Assembly (NCBI GenBank): GCA_902594405.1 | Contig: CACJMB010000002.1 | Coordinates: 1 to 64,000, forward strand | DNA length: 64,000 nucleotides | DNA from: an uncultured Pelagibacteraceae bacterium | GTDB taxonomy: Bacteria > Pseudomonadota > Alphaproteobacteria > Pelagibacterales > Pelagibacteraceae | Direction: 5' to 3' | In this document: positions 40,006 through 50,090 of the stretch, in pieces | Layout: each line of letters starts with the position of its first letter | How positions within the stretch are numbered: position 1 is the first letter of the stretch | The notes under the pieces: generated by a model | Told to the model about the DNA's origin: nothing | What the model saw: the letters and a program-made list of their open reading frames with translations, nothing else | Databases searched by the model: none | Program-made: the position numbers and the translations under genes

Positions 40006-41182
40006 AAATTTACCATCTTTCTGTACTTCAAATTTGAATGTGCTTAAATCGCTTATAATTTTTGCAAGATATAATAATTTACCTTTATTAATAGAAACTA
40101 CCTCAAATCAAATTAATCAGTATGGTGGTTACACAAATTTGAAACCTAAACAGTTCGTTAATAAAATTAAAAAAATAGCTAAAAATTTAAATTTTAAAAA
40201 TGAGATAATTTTTGGGGCTGATCATTTAGGTCCACTTCCATGGAAACATTTAGGAGCAAATAAAGCTATAAAAAATGCTAAGCAACTTATTAGAGCTGTA
40301 GTAACGGCCGGTTATAAAAAAATTCATATTGATACAGGGATGAAACTCAAAGGTGATAAATATTTATCAAAAAAAAAAATATTTAATAGGTCTAGATTAA
40401 TTTTTGATTCTGTCAAAAAAAAAAAAATAAAAAATATTTTTTTTGTGTTTGGAACAGAAGTACCTATAGCAGGTGGAGAAAATAATTTTAAATTTAAAAA
40501 TACAAAAATAAATTCAATTAAAAAAGATATCAAAGAATATAAAAAATTGAAAAATAATTTTTCACTTGTCATCGAACCTGGTTTAGGTTTTTCAAATCAA
40601 AAAATTTATAAATTAAAAATGAATTCATTTTCTAAAAAAAAAATTCTTGTAGATAGCAGTAATTTAACCTACGAAGCTCATTCTACTGATTATCAAGATT
40701 TAAATTCACTAAAGAAACTAGTAAAAAATAATTTTAAATTCTTAAAAGTAGGCCCAGAACTTACATTTAACTACTTGAAGGCTATTATAAAATTGGAAAA
40801 AATAGAAAAAATTAAATTTAAAAATAACTTATCACAAATTAAAAAAAAAATTCTAAAAGAAATGGAAAAAAATCAGGTTTTTTGGAAAAATTATTACAAA
40901 GGAAGCAAAAAAAAAATAGAATATTTAAAGTTAGAAAGTTATTTAGATAGGTCTAGATACTATTGGAATACTGAAAAAGTTATTCATTCACTAAAAATTT
41001 TAGAAAAAAATATAAATTCAATCAATGAAAATTTACTTTTTAATAATAAAAAAAATCTTAATAAAAAATTATATTTAAAAAATAAATTAAAACTTAGTAA
41101 TTTTGATTTTATAATTTATGAAAGTTTATTAAATTCTTTTTCAAAATATTATCGATCTTGTAATTTTATTTTGAAAAAATGA
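39992..41182 (+). CDS. GatZ/KbaZ-like tagatose-1,6-bisphosphate aldolase family protein
   Basis: FCTSNLNVLKSLIIFARYNNLPLLIETTSNQINQYGGYT, GADHLGPLPWKH, HIDTGMKL, VIEPGLGF. Confidence 0.88.
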   Translation: MIQNKNLPSFCTSNLNVLKSLIIFARYNNLPLLIETTSNQINQYGGYTNLKPKQFVNKIKKIAKNLNFKNEIIFGADHLGPLPWKHLGANKAIKNAKQLIRAVVTAGYKKIHIDTGMKLKGDKYLSKKKIFNRSRLIFDSVKKKKIKNIFFVFGTEVPIAGGENNFKFKNTKINSIKKDIKEYKKLKNNFSLVIEPGLGFSNQKIYKLKMNSFSKKKILVDSSNLTYEAHSTDYQDLNSLKKLVKNNFKFLKVGPELTFNYLKAIIKLEKIEKIKFKNNLSQIKKKILKEMEKNQVFWKNYYKGSKKKIEYLKLESYLDRSRYYWNTEKVIHSLKILEKNINSINENLLFNNKKNLNKKLYLKNKLKLSNFDFIIYESLLNSFSKYYRSCNFILKK

Positions 41183-41462
41183 TGTGTGTTAGAAACAATA
41201 TAATTGAATAAAGTTCATATTAATTCATATAAATTATAAGCAAAAAAATGATAAAGACTAATGAACTATTACCTTTCTTGTTTTATATTTTTTATTCTAA
41301 AGAAGTTTTCGTAATTATAAAAAAAGGATATAGTGTTTAATAATTAATTATCTTTATTAACAAAAATTAGTAAAAATTTAGATAAATTTTTATTTAATTT
41401 TTAACTGTTGACGATGATATTTAGTTCAATTGTAAATAGAATAATCAGAAAGATTTTTTAAA

Positions 41463-43319
41463 TTGACAAATATATTTATAACATTTGTACCAATTTTATA
41501 TTTAATAAAATTTTACCTATTTGGAAATTTTATAATTAAAAAATATTTTTCAAATAAAGATTCTTATGAGTCAATAATTTTTGGTTTTAGTATTTATATT
41601 ATACTAATTAATTATTTTTACTTTTTTTTTAAACAAAACATATTTATATTCGTTATTTTTTGTTTAGCTATATCGACAATTTTTTTGATATTTATTTTAT
41701 TGACCAATCATAAAAATTTGATTGAAAAAAAAATATTATTAAATTTTTTTTTAATTAATTTTGTAGTTTCTTTGCCTGCGATACTATATGGAAATCAATT
41801 TTATGTTTTTAGAGGTAACATTTATGATACATTTAGCTATTTATCCACAGCATCAATAATAGCAAATATAAATTTTGAGGGGATATTATCTATAATTTCA
41901 AATAATGAAAATTATGACTCATTGTTAAAAGAATATGCAAATTTTATTTATGCAAGACCATCAGTTCAAATTTTTTTAGCAAGTATAAGTAAAATTACAA
42001 ATCTAAATATGTTTGTTAATGGTTTTATCGCCAAATCAATAATTTTATTGTTAACTTTTTCATCTAGTTATTCCTTTTTTTTTAATTACTTCAAAGATGA
42101 AAAATTACGTTTAATTTATTCATTAGGTTTTATTTTTAGTTTTTTCTTTATTTATATTTACGAAATTGATGCTTTTGCACATCTATTATCTTTACCTTTA
42201 TTAATAATTATATTTAAGAATCTTATTACCCTGGAGACAAAAAAAAAAGATAGTTTATTCTTAAAATGTTCATTGATAGCAATTTATTCATCGTGTTCTT
42301 TTATAGTTTATCCAGAAGGATCATCAGCAATTTTTATACCATTATTTATATATTTTCTTTTTGTTATAATGAGGAGCAAAGAAATTAAAAAAACTGAAAA
42401 ATTTAAAATAATTTTTCTCCCCCTAATTTTATTTTTTTTAATCACATTGCCTCTTTATCAATCAACATATAATTATTTGTTTTTTACCCAAATTAGTAAT
42501 AGTTTAGGTTCAACCAAAGATTTTTGGGGGTACTATGGAGCATTTATTTTAGGTAAGGCAAACCCTATATACAATTTAGAAGTTGTTAATGAAATAAAAG
42601 ATCTTTGGAACGAGAACAATTCTTTTTATGATTTAGTTGTTCTAATTAAAAATGTTAATTTAGAGAGTGGAAATACATTTTTTTTATTAAATATTTTACC
42701 TTCTATTTTTGGTTTTTATCACCTAACAACAAATAATTCTAACAATTTTTTAAATTTTTTTTATATTATTTTTTTAACAATTATAAATTTTTATTTAATA
42801 AAAGTAATATGCGTTAAATTGGTCCATATTTTTTTTAAAAATGAAAAAATTAATAATTTTTATAAAATTATATTAATTTATTTTATTTTTTTAATCTCAT
42901 ATTTTACATTGACAAAAAATTATTGGACAGTGATTAAAATTTATACTTTTTTTAGTTTTTTCTTCTATTTTTTTTTAACATATGATTTTAAAAAAAATAA
43001 ATTCACAAATACAATAATAGTTCTAATTTTAATCTTTTTTCCCATATATAAGTATAGTGAAAATAATAATGGTATCGGTAGAATAGACTCATTTCCTTCT
43101 GTGATGAAAACAGAATTTAAATTAGATAATAATTGGGATCTAAATTATAAAAAAATTAAGTCTTGTAAAAATATTAAATATAATTTTAATGATAAATTTA
43201 AGAATTTATATGTTAAAATAGCAATAAATGATTTCAAATATAATTTTAAAAAAATTAGCTCTTATGATTGCCAAATTATCTATAAAAACCAAGGTTTTGA
43301 AATAGTAAATTATGAATGA
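41463..43319 (+). CDS. Large polytopic membrane protein, GT-C/GT39-like
   Basis: Many TM helices; TTG start assigned; next to a polyprenol-sugar synthase-like GT2. Confidence 0.55.
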   Translation: MTNIFITFVPILYLIKFYLFGNFIIKKYFSNKDSYESIIFGFSIYIILINYFYFFFKQNIFIFVIFCLAISTIFLIFILLTNHKNLIEKKILLNFFLINFVVSLPAILYGNQFYVFRGNIYDTFSYLSTASIIANINFEGILSIISNNENYDSLLKEYANFIYARPSVQIFLASISKITNLNMFVNGFIAKSIILLLTFSSSYSFFFNYFKDEKLRLIYSLGFIFSFFFIYIYEIDAFAHLLSLPLLIIIFKNLITLETKKKDSLFLKCSLIAIYSSCSFIVYPEGSSAIFIPLFIYFLFVIMRSKEIKKTEKFKIIFLPLILFFLITLPLYQSTYNYLFFTQISNSLGSTKDFWGYYGAFILGKANPIYNLEVVNEIKDLWNENNSFYDLVVLIKNVNLESGNTFFLLNILPSIFGFYHLTTNNSNNFLNFFYIIFLTIINFYLIKVICVKLVHIFFKNEKINNFYKIILIYFIFLISYFTLTKNYWTVIKIYTFFSFFFYFFLTYDFKKNKFTNTIIVLILIFFPIYKYSENNNGIGRIDSFPSVMKTEFKLDNNWDLNYKKIKSCKNIKYNFNDKFKNLYVKIAINDFKYNFKKISSYDCQIIYKNQGFEIVNYE

Positions 43320-44247
43320 TATATCAATTATAACACCAGTTTATAATGAAGAAAAAAACATTATTCCATTTATAGAAAGTGTTGTTCAGGTTATGAACAA
43401 AATGGATAAGAAATATGAACTAATTTTTGTTTTAGATCCAAGTCAAGATCAAAGTGAAAATATAATTACCAATGAAATTGAAAAAAATAGCAATATCAAA
43501 CTTATAGTTAATTCACGTAGATTTGGACAACCAGCATCAACTTTGGCCGGATTAGAAAATTCAAATGGAAAAAATATTGTTTTTATCGACGTTGACTTAC
43601 AAGATCCTCCTGAACTAATAGAGGAAATGTATAAATATATTAATTTAGGTTATGAAGCAGTACTTGCTCAAAGAACTTTAAAAATTAAAGAAAATATTTT
43701 AAGAAATTTTATTTCCAATGTTGGTTATAATATTATTTCAAGTATGAGTGACACCAATATTCCAAAAAATGTTGGTGAATATAGAATGATCTCAAGAAGA
43801 ATAGCAAATGAATTAATTAATATGCAAGACACAGATTTTTTTCTAAGAGGCTTGGTATCATTTGTTGGTTTTAAACAAAAAATTATCAAATTTGAAAGAC
43901 CAGAGAGAAAAATAGGGATTACTAAATACAATCCATACACTGGATCAATTAAAATTGGTTTAAATGGAATTTTTTCTTACAGCGTCAAACCACTCCACTT
44001 AATAACTATTATTTCTTCAATAAGTTTTCTATTATCCAGCTTTATTTTTTTTACATATCTAATACTGACTTTTTTTGAACTATTTGTCTTTAAATATCAA
44101 TTCTTTGTTATTACATTAATTTTAGTAGTTTCCTCTGCAATTTTTTTTTCAATTGGAATTATTTCAGAATATCTTGCAAGATTAATTCCTAAAATAAAAC
44201 AAAGACCAATTTATATCATAGATAAAAAAATTAATTTTAAACAATAA
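43312..44247 (+). CDS. DPMS/GtrB-like glycosyltransferase family 2 with C-terminal TM helices
   Basis: ISIITPVYNEEKNIIPFIESV, DVDLQDPPELI, GFKQKIIKFERPERKIGITKYN, 2 C-terminal TM segments. Confidence 0.93.
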   Translation: MNDISIITPVYNEEKNIIPFIESVVQVMNKMDKKYELIFVLDPSQDQSENIITNEIEKNSNIKLIVNSRRFGQPASTLAGLENSNGKNIVFIDVDLQDPPELIEEMYKYINLGYEAVLAQRTLKIKENILRNFISNVGYNIISSMSDTNIPKNVGEYRMISRRIANELINMQDTDFFLRGLVSFVGFKQKIIKFERPERKIGITKYNPYTGSIKIGLNGIFSYSVKPLHLITIISSISFLLSSFIFFTYLILTFFELFVFKYQFFVITLILVVSSAIFFSIGIISEYLARLIPKIKQRPIYIIDKKINFKQ

Positions 44248-44259
44248 GTTTTATTTAAA

Positions 44260-45228
44260 TTGAAAAAAATAATAATCATTACAGGTGTAGCAGGAATGGT
44301 TGGATCAAATTTAATTGAAAAATACATAAATAAAAATGTGATTATTGTTGGTATAGATAATTTGAAATTGGGAAAATTTAAATTTATTAAACATTTTTTA
44401 AATAAGAAAAATTTTTTCTTTTATAGAATTGATTTAAGCAAAAAAATAAAAAACACACGTATTTCTAAAATTCTTAAAACTAATTATTTAAGCGAGGTTT
44501 GGCATTTGGCAGCTAATTCAGATATTCAACAAGGGGCAAATAATAATAAAGTAGATACAAAAGATACGTACATGACAACTATAAGAACTTTAAGTTTGAT
44601 TAAAAATTATCTTAAAAAAGATACTAAATTTATTTTTTCTTCATCTTCAGCAATTTATGGAAATATCAGAAAGAGTATTGTTGAAAATCATAAGCCTAAA
44701 AAACCTGTAAGTAATTATGGCATAATGAAACTAAAATCTGAAAAATATATTGAAAATTTTTCAAAAAAAAAATCATTGAAAGCTTATATTTTTAGATTTC
44801 CAAATGTGGTTGGGAAAAATTTAACACATGGAATAATTTTTGATTTCATCAATAAAATTAAACGTAATCAAAATATTTTGAATGTTCTGGGTAATGGAAA
44901 TCAACAAAAACCTTATTCAGATGTTTCAGAAATTATTAGATGTATGATTTATATCAAAAATTTAAGTTTTAAAAATTATGTAAATTATTTCAATATTGGC
45001 ACGAGAGATAAAGGAATTAAGGTAAAAGAAATTGTTAATATTTTTATAAAAAATTTAAACTTTAAAATAACACCAGTTTATCAAAATAAAAAAAAGGGAT
45101 GGAAAGGTGATGTTATTAATTATAAATATTCTACAAAAAAAATAAATAGATTAGGGTTTAATTTTAAATTAAATTCAAAAGAGGTAATAGAAAAAACGGT
45201 TAAAAATTATTTAAAAAAAGTTTATTGA
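44260..45228 (+). CDS. NAD-dependent epimerase/dehydratase
   Basis: IIITGVAGMVGSNLIEKYI, SSSSAIYGN, NYGIMKLKSE (YxxxK). Confidence 0.9.
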   Translation: MKKIIIITGVAGMVGSNLIEKYINKNVIIVGIDNLKLGKFKFIKHFLNKKNFFFYRIDLSKKIKNTRISKILKTNYLSEVWHLAANSDIQQGANNNKVDTKDTYMTTIRTLSLIKNYLKKDTKFIFSSSSAIYGNIRKSIVENHKPKKPVSNYGIMKLKSEKYIENFSKKKSLKAYIFRFPNVVGKNLTHGIIFDFINKIKRNQNILNVLGNGNQQKPYSDVSEIIRCMIYIKNLSFKNYVNYFNIGTRDKGIKVKEIVNIFIKNLNFKITPVYQNKKKGWKGDVINYKYSTKKINRLGFNFKLNSKEVIEKTVKNYLKKVY

Positions 45229-45229
45229 G

Positions 45230-46501
45230 GTGATATCATTAGTAATTTTAGTTGGTGGAAAGGGTACTAGAGTTAAAAAAATTACTAAAGGCTTTTCAAA
45301 AGCAGAAATTTTAATTACAAAGAATAATAAAATAATTGATTATCAATTAAAGAGTTTAATTAAACTAAAAAAAAAAATATTTATTATATCTAATAAAAAT
45401 TTTAAAGGTTTTAGAGATTATGTAAATAAAAAGTACTCTAATTCAATAATTTCAATCATAGATGAAGTTGAACAAAAAGGAACTGCTAGTGCTTTAAAAA
45501 ATTTACCTGAAAATAATAAGAATGTAGATTATTTAATTGTTTTTGGTGATTTATTATTTAATTTTAATTTTAATAAATTTTTAAAGTTTCACAAAAAAAA
45601 GAAGAGCAAACTTAGTTTAGTTGTCCATCCTAATTCTCATCCTTATGATAGTGATTGTGTTGAAATTAATGACAATTCAGAAGTTATAAATTTTTATAAA
45701 AAACCTCATAAAAAAAAAATATTACCTAATATGTCATTAGCTGGAATTTTTTTAGTGAATGGAAAGTTGTTAAAATTTATTAATCAAAATAAAAAACAAG
45801 ATTTTACAAAAGATTTTATTTACAAAATTTTTAAAAAAAAATATAAAGTTTATGGATATAAAACTAGAGAATACATTAAAGATCTAGGAACGATTGATAG
45901 AATTAAAGAAGCAAAAAAAGATTTAAAAACCCAAAAATATTTAAAAGGAAATATAGATTGTAAGATACCTGCTATTTTTTTGGATAGAGATGGTGTCATC
46001 AATTTTGATAAAAATGATGGAAAATATCAAAACTGTAAAAATTTTATTCCAGGCTCATTACAAAGTATTAAAAAAATTAACAAAAAAGGTTTTTTAGCAA
46101 TTATATTAACTAATCAGCCAGCTGTAGCCAAAGGCTATATTTCTTTAAATAGATTAAAAAAGGATTTTACTTATTTAACAAACAAGGTTTCTGAATTCGG
46201 TGGTTATTTTGACGATATTTTTTATTGCATTCATCATCCTAAAAAGGGCTTTAAAAACGAGATTAAAAATTTAAAAAAAAATTGTATTAATAGAAAACCA
46301 AATAATGGAATGTTTTTATCTGCAAACAAAATACATAACATAGACTTTAGTCGATCGTATATGATTGGAGATAGATTTTCAGATTTTCTTGCCTCAAAAA
46401 AAACAGGTGTAAAATTTATTAGTGTGGGTGAATTAGAAGTAAAAGGTTGCACTAATAAAAAAAATTTAAAAGATGCTATTAATTATTTGTTAAGGAAATA
46501 A
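45230..46501 (+). CDS. Fused heptose-1-P nucleotidyltransferase (HddC-like) and heptose-1,7-bisphosphate phosphatase (GmhB-like)
   Basis: N-terminal LVILVGGKGTRVKKITKGFSKAEI; C-terminal HAD-IIIA AIFLDRDGVINFDKNDGKYQ, LTNQPAVAKG, MIGDRFSDFLAS. Confidence 0.92.
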   Translation: MISLVILVGGKGTRVKKITKGFSKAEILITKNNKIIDYQLKSLIKLKKKIFIISNKNFKGFRDYVNKKYSNSIISIIDEVEQKGTASALKNLPENNKNVDYLIVFGDLLFNFNFNKFLKFHKKKKSKLSLVVHPNSHPYDSDCVEINDNSEVINFYKKPHKKKILPNMSLAGIFLVNGKLLKFINQNKKQDFTKDFIYKIFKKKYKVYGYKTREYIKDLGTIDRIKEAKKDLKTQKYLKGNIDCKIPAIFLDRDGVINFDKNDGKYQNCKNFIPGSLQSIKKINKKGFLAIILTNQPAVAKGYISLNRLKKDFTYLTNKVSEFGGYFDDIFYCIHHPKKGFKNEIKNLKKNCINRKPNNGMFLSANKIHNIDFSRSYMIGDRFSDFLASKKTGVKFISVGELEVKGCTNKKNLKDAINYLLRK

Positions 46502-46503
46502 AT

Positions 46504-47127
46504 TTAATAAAAAGTATTTTTTGTTTTATTATAACTTAAATATTTGTTCTTTAGAAATTGAGATATAAGATTCATTACAGTGTGATGAAGGCTTTCAATT
46601 ATACCATAATTAGATGATTCTACATGAATATTAAAATCTGCTAGTTTTTTTGAGAGACCTCCATTAAATCCAGTTAAAGATATACACCTTATTTGTTTTT
46701 TTTTGGCAACTTTTAAAGCTTTTATTATATTTTTTGAATTTCCTGATGAGCTAATTGTGATCAAAACATCCTTTTTTTTTCCTATTTGTAAAATTTGATC
46801 ACCATAAATATCTTCATAAGAATTATCATTTGAAATTGCAGTCATCAACGCTGAGTTTGAAGATAGGCTAATCATATTGGGTTGAATTTTTTTTGTTTCA
46901 TACAGAATTTTTTGATGATCACATACAAAGTGGTTTGCTAAAGCAGCAGATCCTCCATTTCCACATACCATTATTTTATGATTACCTTTTAAATATATTT
47001 TTTCTAAGAAATTTATTACTTTATTCAGATTTTTATTATCTATACTTTTAAAAGCCTCATTAAAACTTTCATAATAAGCAGATTTATATGATTTTAGATT
47101 ACTGTACTTTTTAATTGGAAATTTCAC
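46504..47127 (-). CDS. gmhA: Sedoheptulose-7-phosphate isomerase (SIS domain)
   Basis: IMVCGNGGSAALANHFVCDHQK, DVLITISSSGNSKNIIKAL. Confidence 0.92.
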   Translation of the reverse strand: MKFPIKKYSNLKSYKSAYYESFNEAFKSIDNKNLNKVINFLEKIYLKGNHKIMVCGNGGSAALANHFVCDHQKILYETKKIQPNMISLSSNSALMTAISNDNSYEDIYGDQILQIGKKKDVLITISSSGNSKNIIKALKVAKKKQIRCISLTGFNGGLSKKLADFNIHVESSNYGIIESLHHTVMNLISQFLKNKYLSYNKTKNTFY

Positions 47128-47149
47128 TTAAGGGAATATAAATGAATAC

Positions 47150-48115
47150 ATGATTTTGTCAAAAACTCCTCTAAGAATAAGTTTTGCTGGTGGTGGGTCA
47201 GATTATTTTAATCCAAATTCAAACCAACCTGGAAGGGTAATAGTGAGCACTATTAACAAATATATGTATGTATGTTTAAATGAAAAATACAACAAAACAA
47301 TTAGAGCAGCATATTCAAAAACTGAAAATGTTCAGAGTTCTTATAAGCTTGAACATGATATAATTAGAGAAGCTCTAAAATTTCATGGTATTTTTAATGG
47401 TGTAGAATTATCAACTTTAGCTGATATACCCTCATCTGGTAGTGGGCTAGCATCATCAAGTGCTCTTTCAGTTGGTCTATCTCATGTTTTAAGAAAATAT
47501 AAAGGATTAAAAATATCTAAAAAATTATTAGCAACTGATGCGTGCACTATCGAAATAAAAAAATGCAAAAAACCTATTGGGATGCAGGACCAATATTCAA
47601 CAGCTTTTGGAGGTTTAAATAAAATTGAGTTTTTTAAAAATAAAAAAGTAAAGGTAACAAATATTAAAGTTAGCAAAGATAATTTAAATAAATTTAGAGG
47701 TAGCTTAATGTTATTTTATACAGGTATTAACAGGAAAGCACATAAAATATTATTCAAAATAAAAAAATCTGGGAAACAATTTGTTAATCATTATAAGCTT
47801 TCTGATTTAGCTTTAAGTTTTGAAAAAGAATTAAAACTTGGAAACATTTCAAACTTAGGAGAAATTCTTCATGAAGGATGGTTATTAAAAAGAGGTTTAG
47901 ATAAAAGTGTCTCCTCATTGAGTTTGGATGAAATTTATAATTCTGCGTTGAATGCTGGTGCATTAGGAGGTAAAATTTTAGGTGCTGGTGGTGGAGGATA
48001 TTTCCTATTTATAGTTCATCCTAAAAAACAGTCAGAATTAAAACAAAAGCTAAAAAAATTGCAGCATATTAATTTTGATTTAATAAATAAAGGATCGGAA
48101 CTTTTTAAAATTTAA
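47150..48115 (+). CDS. hddA: D-glycero-alpha-D-manno-heptose-7-phosphate kinase (GHMP)
   Basis: KTPLRISFAGGGSDYFN, DIPSSGSGLASSSALSVGL, ALGGKILGAGGGGYFLF. Confidence 0.94.
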   Translation: MILSKTPLRISFAGGGSDYFNPNSNQPGRVIVSTINKYMYVCLNEKYNKTIRAAYSKTENVQSSYKLEHDIIREALKFHGIFNGVELSTLADIPSSGSGLASSSALSVGLSHVLRKYKGLKISKKLLATDACTIEIKKCKKPIGMQDQYSTAFGGLNKIEFFKNKKVKVTNIKVSKDNLNKFRGSLMLFYTGINRKAHKILFKIKKSGKQFVNHYKLSDLALSFEKELKLGNISNLGEILHEGWLLKRGLDKSVSSLSLDEIYNSALNAGALGGKILGAGGGGYFLFIVHPKKQSELKQKLKKLQHINFDLINKGSELFKI

Positions 48116-48118
48116 AAT

Positions 48119-49087
48119 ATGATTACAGAAAAATTAAGTCTTGTAATCCCAACATATAGAAGAGAAAGACCAATTTTAAAAATTTTAGATAGTTTAAATA
48201 GTCAGATATCAAATAATATTTTTATCGAAGTAAATATTTGTGATAGTTTTAGTAATTATGATGATAAAAAATTTAAAGCTTATAAAGATAACATTGATAT
48301 TAAATACTATAATATAAAAAAAAATATACTTGCCTCAAAAAGAAATTTTGGAATTAATAAATCATCATTTAATAGATTAATTTTAATAGATGATGATTGT
48401 ATACCTAATGAAAACTTCTTAGAAATTTATTTAAATGATTTTTCAAATATTGATGAAAATACAATTTTATCAGGTATAGTTTTGTATCCTCAGGAATATA
48501 TTAAAAGTTTCAATCATATTAGATTCAAACAATCTAGACATTTTACTTTAAACAATTTTGATAAAAATTTAAATTTTCTTCCAGATAAAATTGTAGCAAT
48601 GAATATGGGTTTTATAAAATCAGATAAAACCAATAAAATTGGTCTATTTAATGAAAATTTTACTGGATATGGTTTTGAGGATTTTGAATTTGGTTATAGA
48701 TGTATTTCCAATGGATATAAGTTGCTTAAAACAAAGGCTACAATAGTTCATGACGAAGGTCAGCCAGATATTAATAATTACATAAAAAAATATTACCATT
48801 TAGGAAGAGACGGTATGCAAAACTTAATAAAAGTAAATAATTTAGCAGCCGAAAAAACAATTTATTATAAAATTGAAAATAACACTGTTTTTCAGTTTTT
48901 CTCTAAATTGATTGGCATTATTAAAATTATTAAAATATTAGAAAAGATAATATCAAGATTGGATAAATTTAAATTATTATATATACCTTTATTAATAGAT
49001 TTTTTAAGATTAATTTCTTACATGAGAGGATATATAGATAGAAATTTAGATAAAAAAAATTCTGAAATAAATAAATGGTATGAATAA
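48119..49087 (+). CDS. Glycosyltransferase family 2
   Basis: LSLVIPTYRRERPILKILDSLNSQ, LIDDDCIPNENF, GYGFEDFEFGYR. Confidence 0.92.
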   Translation: MITEKLSLVIPTYRRERPILKILDSLNSQISNNIFIEVNICDSFSNYDDKKFKAYKDNIDIKYYNIKKNILASKRNFGINKSSFNRLILIDDDCIPNENFLEIYLNDFSNIDENTILSGIVLYPQEYIKSFNHIRFKQSRHFTLNNFDKNLNFLPDKIVAMNMGFIKSDKTNKIGLFNENFTGYGFEDFEFGYRCISNGYKLLKTKATIVHDEGQPDINNYIKKYYHLGRDGMQNLIKVNNLAAEKTIYYKIENNTVFQFFSKLIGIIKIIKILEKIISRLDKFKLLYIPLLIDFLRLISYMRGYIDRNLDKKNSEINKWYE

Positions 49088-50090
49088 TTATTTCAAAAAT
49101 AAAATTATATTAATAACAGGTGGCACAGGTTCTTTTGGCAATGCAATGGTTAAAAAAATTATGTTAATGAAGCCAAAAGAAATTAGAATTTTTAGCCGAG
49201 ATGAAAAAAAACAAGATGATATGCGTAAAAAATTTAATGATAAAAAATTAAAATTTTTTATAGGAGATATTAGAGATCAGAAAAGTATCGAACAAGCTGT
49301 GGTAGGTGCTGACTATATTTTTCATGCTGCTGCATTAAAACAAGTTCCTTCCTGTGAATTTTACCCAATGGAGGCTGTAAAAACAAATATTATTGGAGTG
49401 GATAATTTACTAAACGAAGCAATAAAATCAAAGGTTAAAAAAATTGTATGTTTAAGCACTGATAAAGCAGTTTATCCAATTAATGCGATGGGCGCTTCAA
49501 AATCTATGATGGAAAAAGTAATTGTTGCAAAATCAAGAATTTCTAATTCAACTGATATTTGTATTACTAGATATGGAAATGTGATCTACTCTAGGGGATC
49601 AGTTATACCATTATTTTTAAATTTATTAAAAAAAAACAAACCTTTAACGGTAACAAATTTAAATATGACAAGATTTTTAATGAGTATGAATGAGGCTATA
49701 GATTTAGTTTTATTTGCGTTTAAAAATGGAAAAAATGGAGAAATATTTGTGAGAAAATCTCCTGCAGCTACAATTAAAACTATAACCGAGGCTTTAGCAA
49801 AAATATCAAAGAAAAAAATTAAGATAAAAAAAATTGGAATTAGACACGGTGAAAAAATACACGAAACATTATTAACTAAAGAAGAGCTCAATAAATCAAA
49901 AGATTATAAAAAGTATTTTAAAATTGTTTCTGATAATAGAGATTTAAATTATGACAAATATTTTTCTAATGGGTCTAAGGATAAAATAAATTTAACTGAT
50001 TACACATCTGAAAATACTAAAAGGCTTAATGTTAATCAGACGTCAAAAATAATTAAAGATATTTTGAAAGAGAAAAATTTTATAAGTTAA
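49080..50090 (+). CDS. capE: UDP-GlcNAc 4,6-dehydratase/5-epimerase (CapE-like)
   Basis: ILITGGTGSFGNAMVKKIM, FSRDEKKQDDMRKKF, HAAALKQVPSCEFYPMEAVKTN, STDKAVYPINAMGASK. Confidence 0.95.
   Translation: MNNYFKNKIILITGGTGSFGNAMVKKIMLMKPKEIRIFSRDEKKQDDMRKKFNDKKLKFFIGDIRDQKSIEQAVVGADYIFHAAALKQVPSCEFYPMEAVKTNIIGVDNLLNEAIKSKVKKIVCLSTDKAVYPINAMGASKSMMEKVIVAKSRISNSTDICITRYGNVIYSRGSVIPLFLNLLKKNKPLTVTNLNMTRFLMSMNEAIDLVLFAFKNGKNGEIFVRKSPAATIKTITEALAKISKKKIKIKKIGIRHGEKIHETLLTKEELNKSKDYKKYFKIVSDNRDLNYDKYFSNGSKDKINLTDYTSENTKRLNVNQTSKIIKDILKEKNFIS

Noticed and set aside
49586-49891. 101-aa minus-strand ORF
   Set aside because: Antisense to capE-like gene; shadow ORF.
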